A stretch of 20,851 nt of DNA from Dichomitus squalens LYAD-421 SS1 (GCF_000275845.1 NW_006766894.1:568553-589403); one strand, 5' to 3'; shown: positions 1-13,406, counted from the stretch's first letter. Made by a program: numbers and translations. Notes: a model not told the origin generated them from the sequence alone.

Positions 1-1505
1 TTCGGCAGCACATAGTCTCAGACTCACCTGAGCGACAGCATCCGCATAGCGTTGCAACAGTGGGGGACATCTCACAGGAAAGGGGATAGGGCCCGGTGCT
101 TAAAGGGACGTACCTATGAACTCACGCGTACTAGATCAGCCCCCAGCAGAGATACCAACGTGAGGTTTCAGCAGAGGCGATGAGGATGCCCAAGAGGTCA
201 ATGCAGTGGAACAGAACAGAGCAAGACTTCGACGATATACGGAGGTCGTAGAAGGCAAAGGAGCGACGTGGCGACCGCACGCAATCGGAGACGCTCTCCC
301 GCTCGAGCGCCCAGATTTAGGGCAGGCGTACAGAGACTTGGGAAGATACGAAGGCGGCCTTGCCTGACTCGAACGAGCCCAAAACATGTATTCCCTCAAT
401 ACAAAGCATGTTACTATGTACACTTGCCACCTACGATGTCCTATGGACCCATTCACCATTCAAATTTCCAGAATCAAGGCCGACGACCTTGACGGGCGCT
501 ATTAGTTGGCATTAGTACTAATTTAGTTCTAAATAGCCCAGGGAGTTTTTCCTGATGAAGCGGTCCGACAGATGTACCGAGAATGATGCGGCCGAGCAGC
601 GGTAATGATATACCAGGCTCCCTTCCCAGGACATTGGCCAGATGTTTGCCTTGGTTCAGCATGATGATATCGACGGTATATGATCAAAAACGTGACTAGC
701 CTCGCCTGCCCATCCTGTGTGATGCTCCTCCAGCTTGGTGCGTCCAGACTGCCATTCTTTCTGAGACCCGACCGGAAGATCTAGTTCGGCCTCCCTGAAA
801 AGACACATGTCCGCGCATGACAGAAGCCTCAATGACGTTATCTCAAGCATGCCCCTTTGGAAATGTGCTTTTTTCACCGCGAACTCAAGACTGTCCCATC
901 CCCTTTATCAGACATTAGCAAACAGTGCCGTGAGACCCTGTGTACGTCTGTTAGGGAATGTCTGGCACCAGTAAACCTCTCATCTAGTCTATTCTCCTCC
1001 ATCTTCTCGAACAGAGCTGGCATTGTTACGGTTCAAGACCCAGAAGGATTGTAGATGGCTCGAAATACAACTCACAACTACCGCCGGGTCGTCGATCGCT
1101 AATCAGCTTCGAGCGAGACACGATTGGATGGCGTAGTACCTTCCCATGACCAGTGCCAGATTAGTCAAGCCGTTCCGTGCCAAATGCGTCCGCCGGAGAG
1201 CCTCGCCGCTGCCCAGTCCGAGAACCACGGCTATGAGCCAACAGACTGCGATATACATGCCGAACCTGGAGTCAGTGCCTTGTAGGAGAGAGCCGCAGCG
1301 TAGCATTCACACATATACTCGAATTTGTCGCAGTGAGAACTACCGAGACTATCGTCACTACTATGTCGCTCACCTCTTTGCTGCCTCCCGGGTTATCGCT
1401 TCTTCAGGGTATAAAGCTCTTCGTTCAGCTGATCGGAGACACGACTGTAGTGAACAGGGCAGCAGGTCGGTATCGTATACCGCTATGAATCACTACCCTA
1501 TGTAG
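1..1505. other. Stretch without a recognised gene
   Basis: All open frames here are short, lack a consistent chain of splice sites and resemble no family I know. The only signals worth noting are near the right end. A TATAAA lies at 1410-1415 and could be the core promoter of the membrane protein gene that follows. An ATG at 1363 opens a 41-codon frame that closes at 1486-1488. The first exon of the following gene may lie in this stretch but could not be fixed. Confidence 0.5.
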
Positions 1506-3513
1506 CTCACAAGCGGGTCTGACAGCTGCTGCATCCACGTGGGTGGCTTACGACATATGCCTCACCTTGGGCGAGGAGGTATACGAAGCTTTGATTGCGT
1601 AGAATTGACGCTGTCTGACCACCTATGAATCTACCAGGTCGAGCTAGTTTGGAAGTGAGTAATCATTTCCTGTGAGTTCGGTCATATCACAATTGCGCTT
1701 CCCTATCCAGGGCACGGTGGTCTCTCCCGAAAACTTTATATTTTTGTGTAAGGTACTACGGTCTTGCATGTTCACTGTATGTTGTCCATCTTATGCCGTC
1801 GCTGCCACACATTCACCAGCCCCTCGCCCCAGATTGTATCTGGGAGGTAAGCTATACAGACACTTCCAGGATGACGATCACAAGGGCTCAACATGCTGTA
1901 TCCGTTCAGTCAATTCCAGCGTTGATCCTCCTTTTGGAGTAAGCATAATCGGCCGCATGAACGATTGTGCAGCTCACTCTTACACAATCGCGACTCTACT
2001 TTAGATGTAAGCTTGCTGCTGTCGGTTCTATATGTATGAAGTACTCTCGACTAAAAGGCTCGTTTGCAGATGCCGCGGGTGGCCCTGGTTCGAGGCATTG
2101 TGCGTGGCCTTCGACTCCAAATTCGGACATCTTCTGAAAGGGGACATAACAGTGGAGCTGCTACCGCCGTAGCCGCATTGTTCGGCGAAGGCATGTTTGT
2201 CCTCCGACTCTGGGCTGCATACCGAGAGAACAAATACGGTCAATGGTCCCACACGCTGTACTCTGGTTCGGCGAGGGGACTGACTCGATTTATATATGTT
2301 GCCCGCAGTGCTGGCCCTTATCGCATTCTGCTTCACTGGTGGGTCATGAAGCATAGAAACCCGGGTGAAATGCTCACGAATGTACAGCGGAGCTTGCCGT
2401 GCGTCTATTTCTCGAGACGTCGAGGGTAATACTTAAGCCGGGACTACGCAGTCATCTATAACGGTGGGTATCATAGAGGCCCGCACGATCACGATCCTGC
2501 CGCGCCCAGCGGGCCTCCCCATACCTGGATGTTATACCCTCGCCAATGTACCTCTGCGGAACTCCCTTGGAGCATGGATCGTCAACTGTACCGTCGCAAG
2601 TCCGTTGTCGCCCTACTTTCTCCTCCGACAGTCAAGCTACTTACTGCATTAATCCTCTTCCCTAGCGACGTTTTTCGCCTTGATGCTATACAAATTCTTC
2701 ACTGGCGAAGCCTTCAAATTCGAGTTGTCTGAGGCCACGCGCAACCCGCTCGCCAAATGGACCGAAGTGCGGCGGTTCAGCCCGCTGCTCTACCTGCTGC
2801 TCCGAGATGGGACTACATACTTTGCGATGTATGTGCCTACCTTCGTCGTTCTCGAATGCCTTTGGTGTTGACTGCGCATCTGATAGGATCTTCTGTAAGT
2901 CCCTATAACACTGCATAGCTAAGGAGGGTTCAATGAAATGTACCATCCATCGCCGCAGTGGTAAACGCGGTGAACATGGCACTTTCTATTCGTGAGGAAG
3001 GCCGAGCGCTTGAAGGGATGGGCGTCGCATGGACAATTGCCGTCTCGTCCGTCGCCGTAAGTGGATGTGGAGGATACGCTACCTACAGCGGGAGTTTGAT
3101 GCTCACCACTGATATCTTATCTAAACAGTCTTCGCGCTTGCTGCTGAACCTGCGCGGATTCATCAGCGGGAACGACAACATGTCCGGGGGCAAGTCAGAA
3201 CGGACGACCATGCGCTTCGAGGACAATCTCGCCACGTCGGAGACTTTGGGACAGGATGAGGATGTTGCGTGCTCCGGAGATATAGAAGAGTGTGCTAGGG
3301 AGTCGATGGCGTTCCGGGACATTATGCCTGATGTTCGTGCTTTATGTAGTATTGGAGTTTGGAATCGATCGAACATACCCATACCAGGTGGCGCCTTCGA
3401 CTCCAGAGCTTGTTGTCCCAGTCGAAGAGGTCCATGTCGTTACTATAGATGCCCTCATGTCTAGCTCAGACACCGATGTTTCAAGAGGAAGTGTGAACTT
3501 ACCTGTAATTTGA
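1506..3513 (+). CDS. DUF6533-type multi-pass membrane protein (start unresolved)
   Basis: This is an orphan integral membrane protein of the agaricomycete DUF6533 class; its function is unknown. Family landmarks in order are AYDICLTLGEEVELVWK, ARWSLPKTLYFCVRYYGLACSL, CRGWPWFEAFGAATAVAALF, FVLRLWAAYRENKYVLALIAFCFT, TVGIIEARTITILPRPAG, LPIPGCY, TFFALMLYKFFTGEAF, LLRDGTTYFAMIFLVN and SSRLLLNLRGF. Phase-consistent exons are 1506-1578, 1638-1654, 1711-1776, 2070-2099, 2153-2238, 2309-2338, 2388-2398, 2452-2599, 2666-2828, 2887-2894, 2959-3056, 3129-3332 and 3388-3513. Between 1777 and 2069 at least one more exon is needed. The best candidate is 1973-2020, or 1833-1846 plus 1920-1938. The initiator Met is not identified; no in-frame ATG precedes the first landmark. 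The last exon uses a GTTCGT donor at 3333. If that intron is not spliced, the frame ends at 3464 instead. The hydrophilic C-terminal tail is about 110 residues. Family assignment is firm; exact ends are not. Confidence 0.8.
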
Positions 3514-3721
3514 TAGCTTAGTGACTGCGCACGCAATGAAACCTAGTCGCTCCGGCCTTGACGGTCTGTCTCGGGTGCCCCTCATTTCAGTGAATCACCG
3601 ACCTACGTGCAGTCCCGAGAGTGCCGATAAGAGAAGAGCAATAATATCATACAATAGTCTACAGTAGCTCCCAAAACGAGCATCCCATTAGCGTGTGCAT
3701 AGCATGACCAACGACTCAACA

Positions 3722-5590
3722 TCACGAGTGGAAAAGGCGACCCACAACGCCCGAATCGATCCCCTTCCTCGCCCGAGCCTCCTCAACGTAGCCCTGCATC
3801 AGCCCCACAACCTTCCTCAAGTTGAGACTGAACTTCGCCGACACAGGGACGACGTCCAACGTCCTCGTCTCCCTGCTGCCCACGGGGCTGCCCTTCGCAT
3901 CAAGCACAGGCACCCTCATCTCCTCCCTCACATACCTTTCCAACCTTCCCAATTTTGCCTTCGCCTCTTCCACCTCTTTCGTGGACGCGCCCTCCCCGCC
4001 AAGCAAGTCTGCCTTGTTAGCGACCACAATCCGCGCGTTCGCGCTCATCCCCGGCTTGTACCTCTCCAGCTCCTCCCGCAGCACCCTCAGCTCGTCCCAC
4101 GGCGCCTCCCCAGAGAGGTCGACGACGTACGCAAGCGCGTGCGACCGCTCGATCGAGCGCAGGAATGAATGCCCCAAGCCGACGTCCGCCGACGCGTCCT
4201 CGATGAGGCCCGGGTTGTCCGCGACAGTGAACCGGAACACCTCCATCGACTCGTACGGGTCCGTCTCCCCTCCCTCCTCTCTCGCTCCGTCCTGCATCGC
4301 GCGCCGCTGGTTGCGCGTAAGCGCGTCCGCGAGCTCCCCTCCGGCCATTAGCTCGCGCTCACGCGCCTCCTCGATGGACGTCTCGTCATGTACCACGCTC
4401 TCCGTGGGGCTGTCAAACGCAAACGAGCCATCGGCGGCGACACGCACAACCCCTACGACTGGGTTCAGCGTCGTGAACGCGTACCCAGCCACTTCCGTGC
4501 GGGCGCGGCCCCCGGTGAGGGCACGGAGGAGGGTGCTCTTGCCCGCGTTGGGCATCCCGACGAGCCCGACGTCCGCGAGGAGCTTCAGCTCGAGCGCAAG
4601 CGAGACGCGCTCCCCCGGGTAGCCGCGTGTGGCCCACTTCGGAGAGCGATTCGTAGGGGAGAGGAATGCGGGGTTGCCTACTCCCCCTGCGCCGCCCTGC
4701 GCGACGAGGTGGCCCATGGGCTCGACGCGGCGGTGGCCTAATGGTGCGTTCGGGTCTTCGGCCTCGGCCGTCTCTTCTGGCTTGTCGAGGTCGAGGAAGA
4801 TCGGGTTCTCTGCGCGCATGCGCCGCGCTCGCCGTCGTTCGCGCTCTTGCTGGAAGAGCACGCGCTCGGCGTGCTTGAAGTCCTCGCGCTGCGCGTTGTC
4901 CTCCGCCCACTCCGGGTAGTGCACCCACCGCCGCTCACGCATCTTGTCCCTGCGCTCCTGCGGCTTCAAGCCTTGCAAATCCTCCGCCTCCGCCTCGTAC
5001 TCGTCCTTGTGTCTCCTCGGGTCGTCGCGGGGGAGCTCGCGGACAATCGTTCCTAGAGGGACGCGGACGATGAGTGGGGGCGCGTTCCTGCCATTTTGCC
5101 ATGTGCCTTGGCCTGAGCCGCCGTGAGGGGCGCGAATGCGGTTCGGGACAGAGGAGAGGGTGGTGAGATGGGGGGTGGGGAGGATGTAGACGTCGGCGCC
5201 GCGGCCGCCATTGCCACCCGAGGGCGGGCCGTAAGGCTTGAAGAGTTCGCGGTGGAAGGCGACGCAACCGTTTCCGCCGTTGCCAGCGCGAATGTGGATT
5301 ATGGTGTGGTCAAGGAAGCTTTGACCCTGTGAGGAAACGTGTTGTGTGAGTTTTGCTGTGGGTTGAACAAAATCGTAGAATGAAAATTGGCTGGACGAAG
5401 AATGGGAGGAGTCCGATACGGCTCGTATAGGCTGGGTGTTCCAGCCTACGATGACCGAACAATGCCCCGAGATACGACGAGTGCTCCTGAACCTGTCAAG
5501 GGCCTCGCTAGCCGTACTCTGGTTTGCTCGACAACTCTGCAGCTTCCTCCCCCATGCCTGGTTTCGAAGTGCTGCTTTCGCTTCTGCCAT
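3722..5590 (-). CDS. MTG2: Mitochondrial Obg-family GTPase (Mtg2-like)
   Basis: A single-exon gene of 622 codons. The Arg/Ser-rich N-terminus (about residues 1-60) suits a mitochondrial presequence. A glycine-rich Obg fold starts near residue 91, with GNGGNG and SGGNGGRGADV. The GTPase domain carries G1 GMPNAGKST (345-353), the switch I threonines in AFTTLNP (371-377), G3 DNPGL (458-462), G4 NKAD (525-528) and G5 SAK (584-586). Known family members bind the large mitoribosomal subunit and act late in its assembly at the inner membrane; that role is inferred here from homology. Two insertions stand out compared with bacterial Obg. One is a charged, Arg/Glu-rich block (about 185-290) inside the Obg fold. 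The other is about 50 acidic residues between switch I and G3. The gene is convergent with the DUF6533 gene, and its start codon lies 98 nt beyond the stop of the small leader ORF on the same strand. Codon use is strongly GC-biased. Confidence 0.95.
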   Translation of the reverse strand: MAEAKAALRNQAWGRKLQSCRANQSTASEALDRFRSTRRISGHCSVIVGWNTQPIRAVSDSSHSSSSQFSFYDFVQPTAKLTQHVSSQGQSFLDHTIIHIRAGNGGNGCVAFHRELFKPYGPPSGGNGGRGADVYILPTPHLTTLSSVPNRIRAPHGGSGQGTWQNGRNAPPLIVRVPLGTIVRELPRDDPRRHKDEYEAEAEDLQGLKPQERRDKMRERRWVHYPEWAEDNAQREDFKHAERVLFQQERERRRARRMRAENPIFLDLDKPEETAEAEDPNAPLGHRRVEPMGHLVAQGGAGGVGNPAFLSPTNRSPKWATRGYPGERVSLALELKLLADVGLVGMPNAGKSTLLRALTGGRARTEVAGYAFTTLNPVVGVVRVAADGSFAFDSPTESVVHDETSIEEARERELMAGGELADALTRNQRRAMQDGAREEGGETDPYESMEVFRFTVADNPGLIEDASADVGLGHSFLRSIERSHALAYVVDLSGEAPWDELRVLREELERYKPGMSANARIVVANKADLLGGEGASTKEVEEAKAKLGRLERYVREEMRVPVLDAKGSPVGSRETRTLDVVPVSAKFSLNLRKVVGLMQGYVEEARARKGIDSGVVGRLFHS

Positions 5591-5688
5591 AGACGCATAT
5601 TACGATGCACACATAGTCAGTCGTAGATCTTCTGCATAGATCAGCAAGCGTATGGCGGCAGGGGCTCTTGGGACAAGCCACCAGAGGA

Positions 5689-5994
5689 CTAGCGGAGGCT
5701 CCATCTGTGTGTGTCTGGTCTTCTCCCTACCTGTTGTGACCTCGCAATGGAGCATTTCGTGTATTGTCTGGTTACAATGCTGGAGAACGAAGAGGGGATA
5801 CTCACGTTTTGCCTACGTTTCCAGTCCGTCCTCCGTTTCCGTCGTAGCTCATCCTGAGCTGCTGGTGATCGCGAAGGCGACTCTGCCAATTTTGAAGGGC
5901 CTGCCTCAGGGATGGCCGCTGTCGTATAGCATCTTCCGGCAAATATGGTGACGCTGTGGGCCCTGAGAGGCTTCAAGAACGGCGTGCAGCGCAT
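5689..5994 (-). CDS. Small hypothetical protein with mitochondrial-type leader
   Basis: I do not recognise this protein. ATG at 5994 opens a 63-codon exon (5994-5806) that begins MRCTPFLKPLRAHS, has an RCYTT motif typical of fungal presequence cleavage regions, and ends in a basic stretch RRKRRTDWKRRQN. A strong GTGAGT donor follows at 5805. An acceptor ending at 5731 keeps frame and gives 76 aa, ending at 5689. The intron length (75 nt) is a multiple of three, so the unspliced frame is also open. A later acceptor would give a different, hydrophobic tail ending at about 5600, almost touching the GTPase start. The gene is divergent from MCM4 with 163 bp between start codons, so the two probably share a promoter. 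The leader, splice donor and position favour a real gene; the C-terminus is uncertain. Confidence 0.45.
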   Translation of the reverse strand: MRCTPFLKPLRAHSVTIFAGRCYTTAAIPEAGPSKLAESPSRSPAAQDELRRKRRTDWKRRQNVSIPSSFSSIVTRQYTKCSIARSQQVGRRPDTHRWSLR

Positions 5995-6093
5995 GCAGTC
6001 TGTGCAAGGACAAGCGAGAGCACTGAGCAGACGGCGGCTACGAAGCGCGGGTGATGCGTGTGAACGAAAAGGCCTGCCCTGAAGCTCATTGAG

Positions 6094-6109
6094 ACGCGTC
6101 GAAACGCGT
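6094..6109. promoter_or_regulatory. Two MluI cell-cycle boxes (ACGCGT) upstream of MCM4
   Basis: Two perfect palindromic ACGCGT hexamers lie at 6094-6099 and 6104-6109, ten bases apart, about one helical turn. They sit 49-64 bp upstream of the MCM4 start codon, and a further GCGTC follows at once. In yeasts ACGCGT is the binding site of MBF (Mbp1-Swi6, or Cdc10-Res), which switches on replication genes at G1/S. The role here is inferred from the motif and from the downstream gene being an MCM subunit. Confidence 0.7.
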
Positions 6110-6157
6110 CGCGTCTCCGTCTTGTCTCTGTTCTCCACCGCCTCCTCATCTGCCCCG

Positions 6158-9579
<3,422 letters not shown>

Positions 9580-9956
9580 GGAAGAGTAGAGGGCCCTTTT
9601 GACAAGGTTTTTTTCTCCGCTGCGTTGTGTGCTTTCATTGTACTATGGGCTTTGCAGACTGCTGGTGCTATCGACATGTTGTTCTCGCCCTTGTGCGAGT
9701 GGAAGTCATCGTCGTGCACACCGTTCGTAAACCTCCGCATGCGAAGTACAGTGCACTGTTGATCAGTTGTAATGACATTATTTCATCAGAATACAAGTAG
9801 TCGTAAGGAGTCGCCAATGAGGAGTCTCAAATGTTGTACAAGTCAAAGCAACCGAACATATAGTGAAAGAGTGTAGGACTGCAATACTTCGCTGCGAGCA
9901 TCCCGATGGTGCGAGTGTTTTCCATGAAACCATATGAACGTACATCGTGACACGAG
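9580..9956. other. Convergent 3' intergenic region
   Basis: This stretch lies between the stop codons of MCM4 (+) and the F-box gene (-) and must hold both 3' untranslated regions. A T-rich run starts at 9608, shortly after the MCM4 stop. I see no coding exon, tRNA or canonical AATAAA signal. Confidence 0.6.
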
Positions 9957-11353
9957 CTATCCGAAGGCCGATTGCTTGATGACCTTCAGTAATCCTCGTG
10001 CGTGCAGATTTGGCAACGCCTTCTGCACCCCGACTACAACGTGCTGCCAATGGTATTTGCGGTCCGCCTCCAGATATCTGTCCAGGAGGATGCACAAGTT
10101 CACCTCCTTCATGTCAGGGAAGCGGTCGTACGTGATGACCTTATCGAACTCCTGCAACCGCAACATCCGCCTGTTGTTCAGCGTTGTCACCCTAGGCAGG
10201 TAGTTCAAACGGATCGTAACATGGCGTAGGGTGCGTGGTGCCTGGGAAAGCATACCGGCGCCGGCGAGGCTGTACGCCGGGACGTCCTGAGGCTTTTCGT
10301 CATAGCGGAGGTAGATTTCTATTTCGATAGATCTGAGTTTTGAGCAGGAGGCGAGGCCGAGGCTTCGCCAATGGCCTACAAGTCGGATTGTCAGGTCACA
10401 CATAGGAGTGCAGCTCAAAACATCGACATACTGTTCAGTGGGTCTACCCAGTGCCAGGGCTTTCGTTCGGATAGCATGAACGGATGGATCCCGCTGATAC
10501 TCAGACTCGTCAAAGCCTTCCCTGCGCGTGCAAGGAGTTTGCCAAGGGCGAGCACCTCGGGACCAGTCCCGTATTCAATCCGAAGAGATTCCAGGGATTC
10601 CGGTTCGAGGCTTTCCGTGAACGCGTCTAGAAGCAAGCTCGTGCCGCTGTTTTCGTCTGGACTGCAGTGCGATATCCGAAGCTTCTTGATCTCCAGCGGA
10701 CGGTGGAGGAATGCGAGATCGAATGGCGAGGTGGTGTCGAAATCGCGCACGGAATAGCTCAGAGCGTCGATGGAAAACAGAGACAGGATGCGGAACAGGC
10801 CAGAGATGGAAGAGTTGTGGGAGAGGGTGTAGTAGAAATCGAACGAGAACGATTGAAGACGGAATGGCCCGGGTTTGTCCTGCTGTACATGTGGGGGCGA
10901 TCGTGAAGCGGGGGTGTCGTACATCATGCTGTTGATATCCAACGATGTGAGATTTGGAAGCAGCTGCATGAGTGTGGCTACCACGGTATCGTCGATGGAG
11001 GTAAGGGCAATGTGTGGAACTTTCCCGATTTCAGTCTGCCCGCTCAACTCGAGGCGACGAATCTTCTCGCGGATATTTGGAGCCGCCCTTAAGAAGGATA
11101 TGAGGTGGTCAAATGAGCGAATATCCCGGACTTTCAACCTTGTATTGAAGTAATGCTCGAGCGACACGGCGCGGAGACAGTGGCACGCGAGCGTGCATGC
11201 CCGCAGCGTCCAGCGGGAGGACTTGACATGAGATACAATCATGCACAAAAGTTCCACAGGCAGATCGCATATTGTGCGATACTTGCTGGGACGTGCGAGG
11301 GTGGGCGGCGGACGGCGGCGGTTGCGCCGATAATGGTGGTTGGAGGGAGACAT
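9957..11353 (-). CDS. F-box protein, LRR-like C-terminal part
   Basis: Two exons, 11353-10432 and 10375-9957, are joined by a 56-nt intron (GTATGT donor, CTGAC branch, TTGTAG acceptor) and encode 446 aa. After a basic N-terminus (HHYRRNRRRPPP) comes an F-box of about 45 residues starting near residue 29: DLPVELLCMIVSHVKSSRWTLRACTLACHCLR condensed around the L-P-x-E-L core. The rest has irregular leucine-rich segments (LPNLTSLDIN, IKKLRISHC, LESLRIEYG, LTSLSISGIHP, TLRHVTIRLN) as in the large F-box/LRR sets of Agaricomycetes. Such proteins link substrates to the SCF ubiquitin ligase through Skp1; the substrate here is unknown. Without splicing, the first frame stops at 10415, just inside the intron, which supports the splice. 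The gene is convergent with MCM4, with 377 bp between stop codons. Confidence 0.82.
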
Positions 11354-12589
11354 GTTGGCGCCTAATTGATTGACGTTCAGCTCCCTTCTCTGCTAGGCGA
11401 GATCCGAGGTGCAGCATAGACATGCACTCGGGCGCAGAGACTTTCAAACTTGGGTTCCGAAGGGGACCAAGCTTGATATGCAATCAGATTGCGTGGACGC
11501 CCAGAACTGTCAATTTGCGTTGGGCTTCCAAGGCTGAGTATCGCTGCGTGATAATGACCCGGATCCCGGCTAGTACGCTTTGCACCATAACGATCTATGT
11601 TGGGTGGTCTTAGCTAATACACACCACCAGCGTAGAATCCAGTTCTGACAAGATGAGAGCTTATATGCGATTTCTAATCACATACACTACGACTTGCTCA
11701 CCTGCTTCGATGGTGCCTAGCTCTGTCCGCTCCAACATGTGCAATCCAGGAGCACGAGATACCGCATCTTCAAGCAAAGTTGGTGTAAGATTTTGGAATG
11801 CCAGAAAGTCAGAGAATCCAAGATACCTTCGCATCCTTGAACAGGGGATAGGCTAGTACTGGCATCGGCGCTGTGCAGTTGCGACATGATGCGTACATGT
11901 GCGCAACGCGGGGAAGAAGGTCATATCCTACGGAACATCTGAAGAGATCTAGGATAGAACAACGAGTTATGTAGAGTACTCCAAATAATGGATATATAGT
12001 AGTATGGGATACTCTGGGTCGAGAGCGTTCACGACGGGCGCCTTTCCGGTAATTGGACTCCAGCGGCTGCGGTCCGAATATTAATCACAACGACTGCTGC
12101 CACGAACCGCTACCACGGCAATGACCGGTCATCCGTTGTCTGAAAGACACGATATCTGACTTGTCCGCGCGCTGCAACACTGAACGACATTGGCAGCTTA
12201 TTTAATCCCTGTCTCATTCAATATCCCTCTGACGAAATCAGAATGTACCTAGGGCGCTGCCTTGCGGCCCGGGGCAGGGCATGAAATCAAACTCGGGAGA
12301 ATGGCTCGCGTCATGCAGCTAATATGTGCAGTGTGGCATGCGCATCAAGGCACTGGCGCACGGTACGATATGTACGTTTTCTGTTCCCTATCTGAACCCC
12401 TCAGGTCGTCGAGCTCACATCTTTGGCCTCGTCCATGTATTGTAGGCTCAGAACCGCCATCTCGCTGTTGCCTGGGTCGCCCCGCTCTATCTCTGCACCT
12501 CCTGGTCGTGTTCATCGTTTGTCACTACGCCTGTTCTCAGTGCACTCTTCGACTCTTCTATTCACCTGGATCCGTATCTCACCATCGTG
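11354..12589. other. Gene-poor intergenic stretch
   Basis: This is the upstream side of the F-box gene. Frames are short and show no family resemblance. Only weak promoter-like signs occur near the right end: ATTGG (reverse CCAAT) at 12052-12056 and an AT-rich TTATTTAAT at 12198-12206. They could serve the doubtful small ORF that follows. I see no repeats or RNA genes. Confidence 0.5.
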
Positions 12590-12772
12590 ATGGCGCTGGC
12601 CTCATCTTCGTCAGCGTGCCGGCAGGTGAGTTCCTTTCTCAAGGTTCCCTCGACCGAATGACTAATGCTTGTGCAGCGGGATCCGGTCGAAAACTGTGCC
12701 ATCGAGGCCAGAGCATGTTGCTTGAAGCTAATGTGCGGTATCACTATAAAAGTGCAGCAAATAATATCGTGA
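12590..12772 (+). CDS. Doubtful small spliced ORF, 43 aa, cysteine-containing
   Basis: I do not recognise the product. The main evidence is a well-formed intron at 12626-12676: GTGAGT donor, CTAAT branch sequence, GTGCAG acceptor, 51 nt. Joining the flanks from ATG 12590 gives MALASSSSACRQ followed by a 31-residue second part with four Cys and a stop at 12770-12772. An alternative reading uses the other frame, open from 12262, and joins phase-consistently to end near 12777. It may be a small gene, the last exons of a decayed gene, or a non-coding transcript. Only transcript data could decide. Confidence 0.2.
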
Positions 12773-13406
12773 GGTGATTTCAGCACGTCTAGAACAGTTA
12801 GACAATTAGTAGTTGATACGAACAGGCCCTTCCGATCCAGTGGTTTGCGCCAGTCAGCTTCTGTTTCGATGCCGCCTCACGGTGGCCTATCCCGGTGTCA
12901 GTATGTCTCACGTTTACAGAGACTCCGGGTACCGAACAGTGGGAAACCTTGGCGAGGGAGGTTCGGTCGCTAGGGGGGCGCTGGACGGCATACACGCCTC
13001 CCCAGGTGAAGAGACGAACAGCCGAGAATCCACGCTTCGAAGAAGCACCGAGAGCACGCCCAAGACCATTACAGATCAGGCGCACACAAACCCCTTGGGG
13101 ACAGTGTTTTTGACCTGGAAACCCGCCTCCATTACGGCCACAGCCGTAGCCGACCCGCGCTCCCATGGACGCGGCAGGCGCGTAGTCGAGACACCTCGGC
13201 ATAGGTTCGTTCGTCCCGAACTTCATTACCCATAAATTTTTAGACTGACAATTGTGCAGGGTTCAAGGCCTGAACCGCAATGTACCTGGCGAGCGTCGTC
13301 TGGGTCCCCCTGATATTTTCACATTCTTGTGAACGCGACACAACGCCCGTCAGCTCCAGCCCGGTACCCCGTTCAGGACTCTCACCGAAAGCGTTGGGAC
13401 GAGAGG
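12773..13406. other. Upstream region of the manganese peroxidase gene
   Basis: Overlapping frames on both strands (about 12798-13235) mirror each other and have no recognisable content, so I treat them as chance. A short inverted repeat, GGTTCA-AGGCC-TGAACC, lies at 13259-13275. I looked for a metal-response element (TGCRCNC) and a CCAAT box and saw no convincing copy. Confidence 0.45.

Noticed and set aside
1023..1045. GGTTCAAGACC resembling a tRNA T-arm
   Set aside because: No matching acceptor stem, D-arm or anticodon arm could be folded around it.
3822..4928. Several long open frames on both strands over the GTPase gene
   Set aside because: They are shadows of the GC-rich Mtg2 coding sequence, Arg/Ser/Pro-rich without motifs.
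12798..13235. Overlapping open frames of about 140 codons on both strands upstream of the peroxidase
   Set aside because: They mirror each other, have no splice context and resemble no family; taken as chance in GC-rich promoter DNA.
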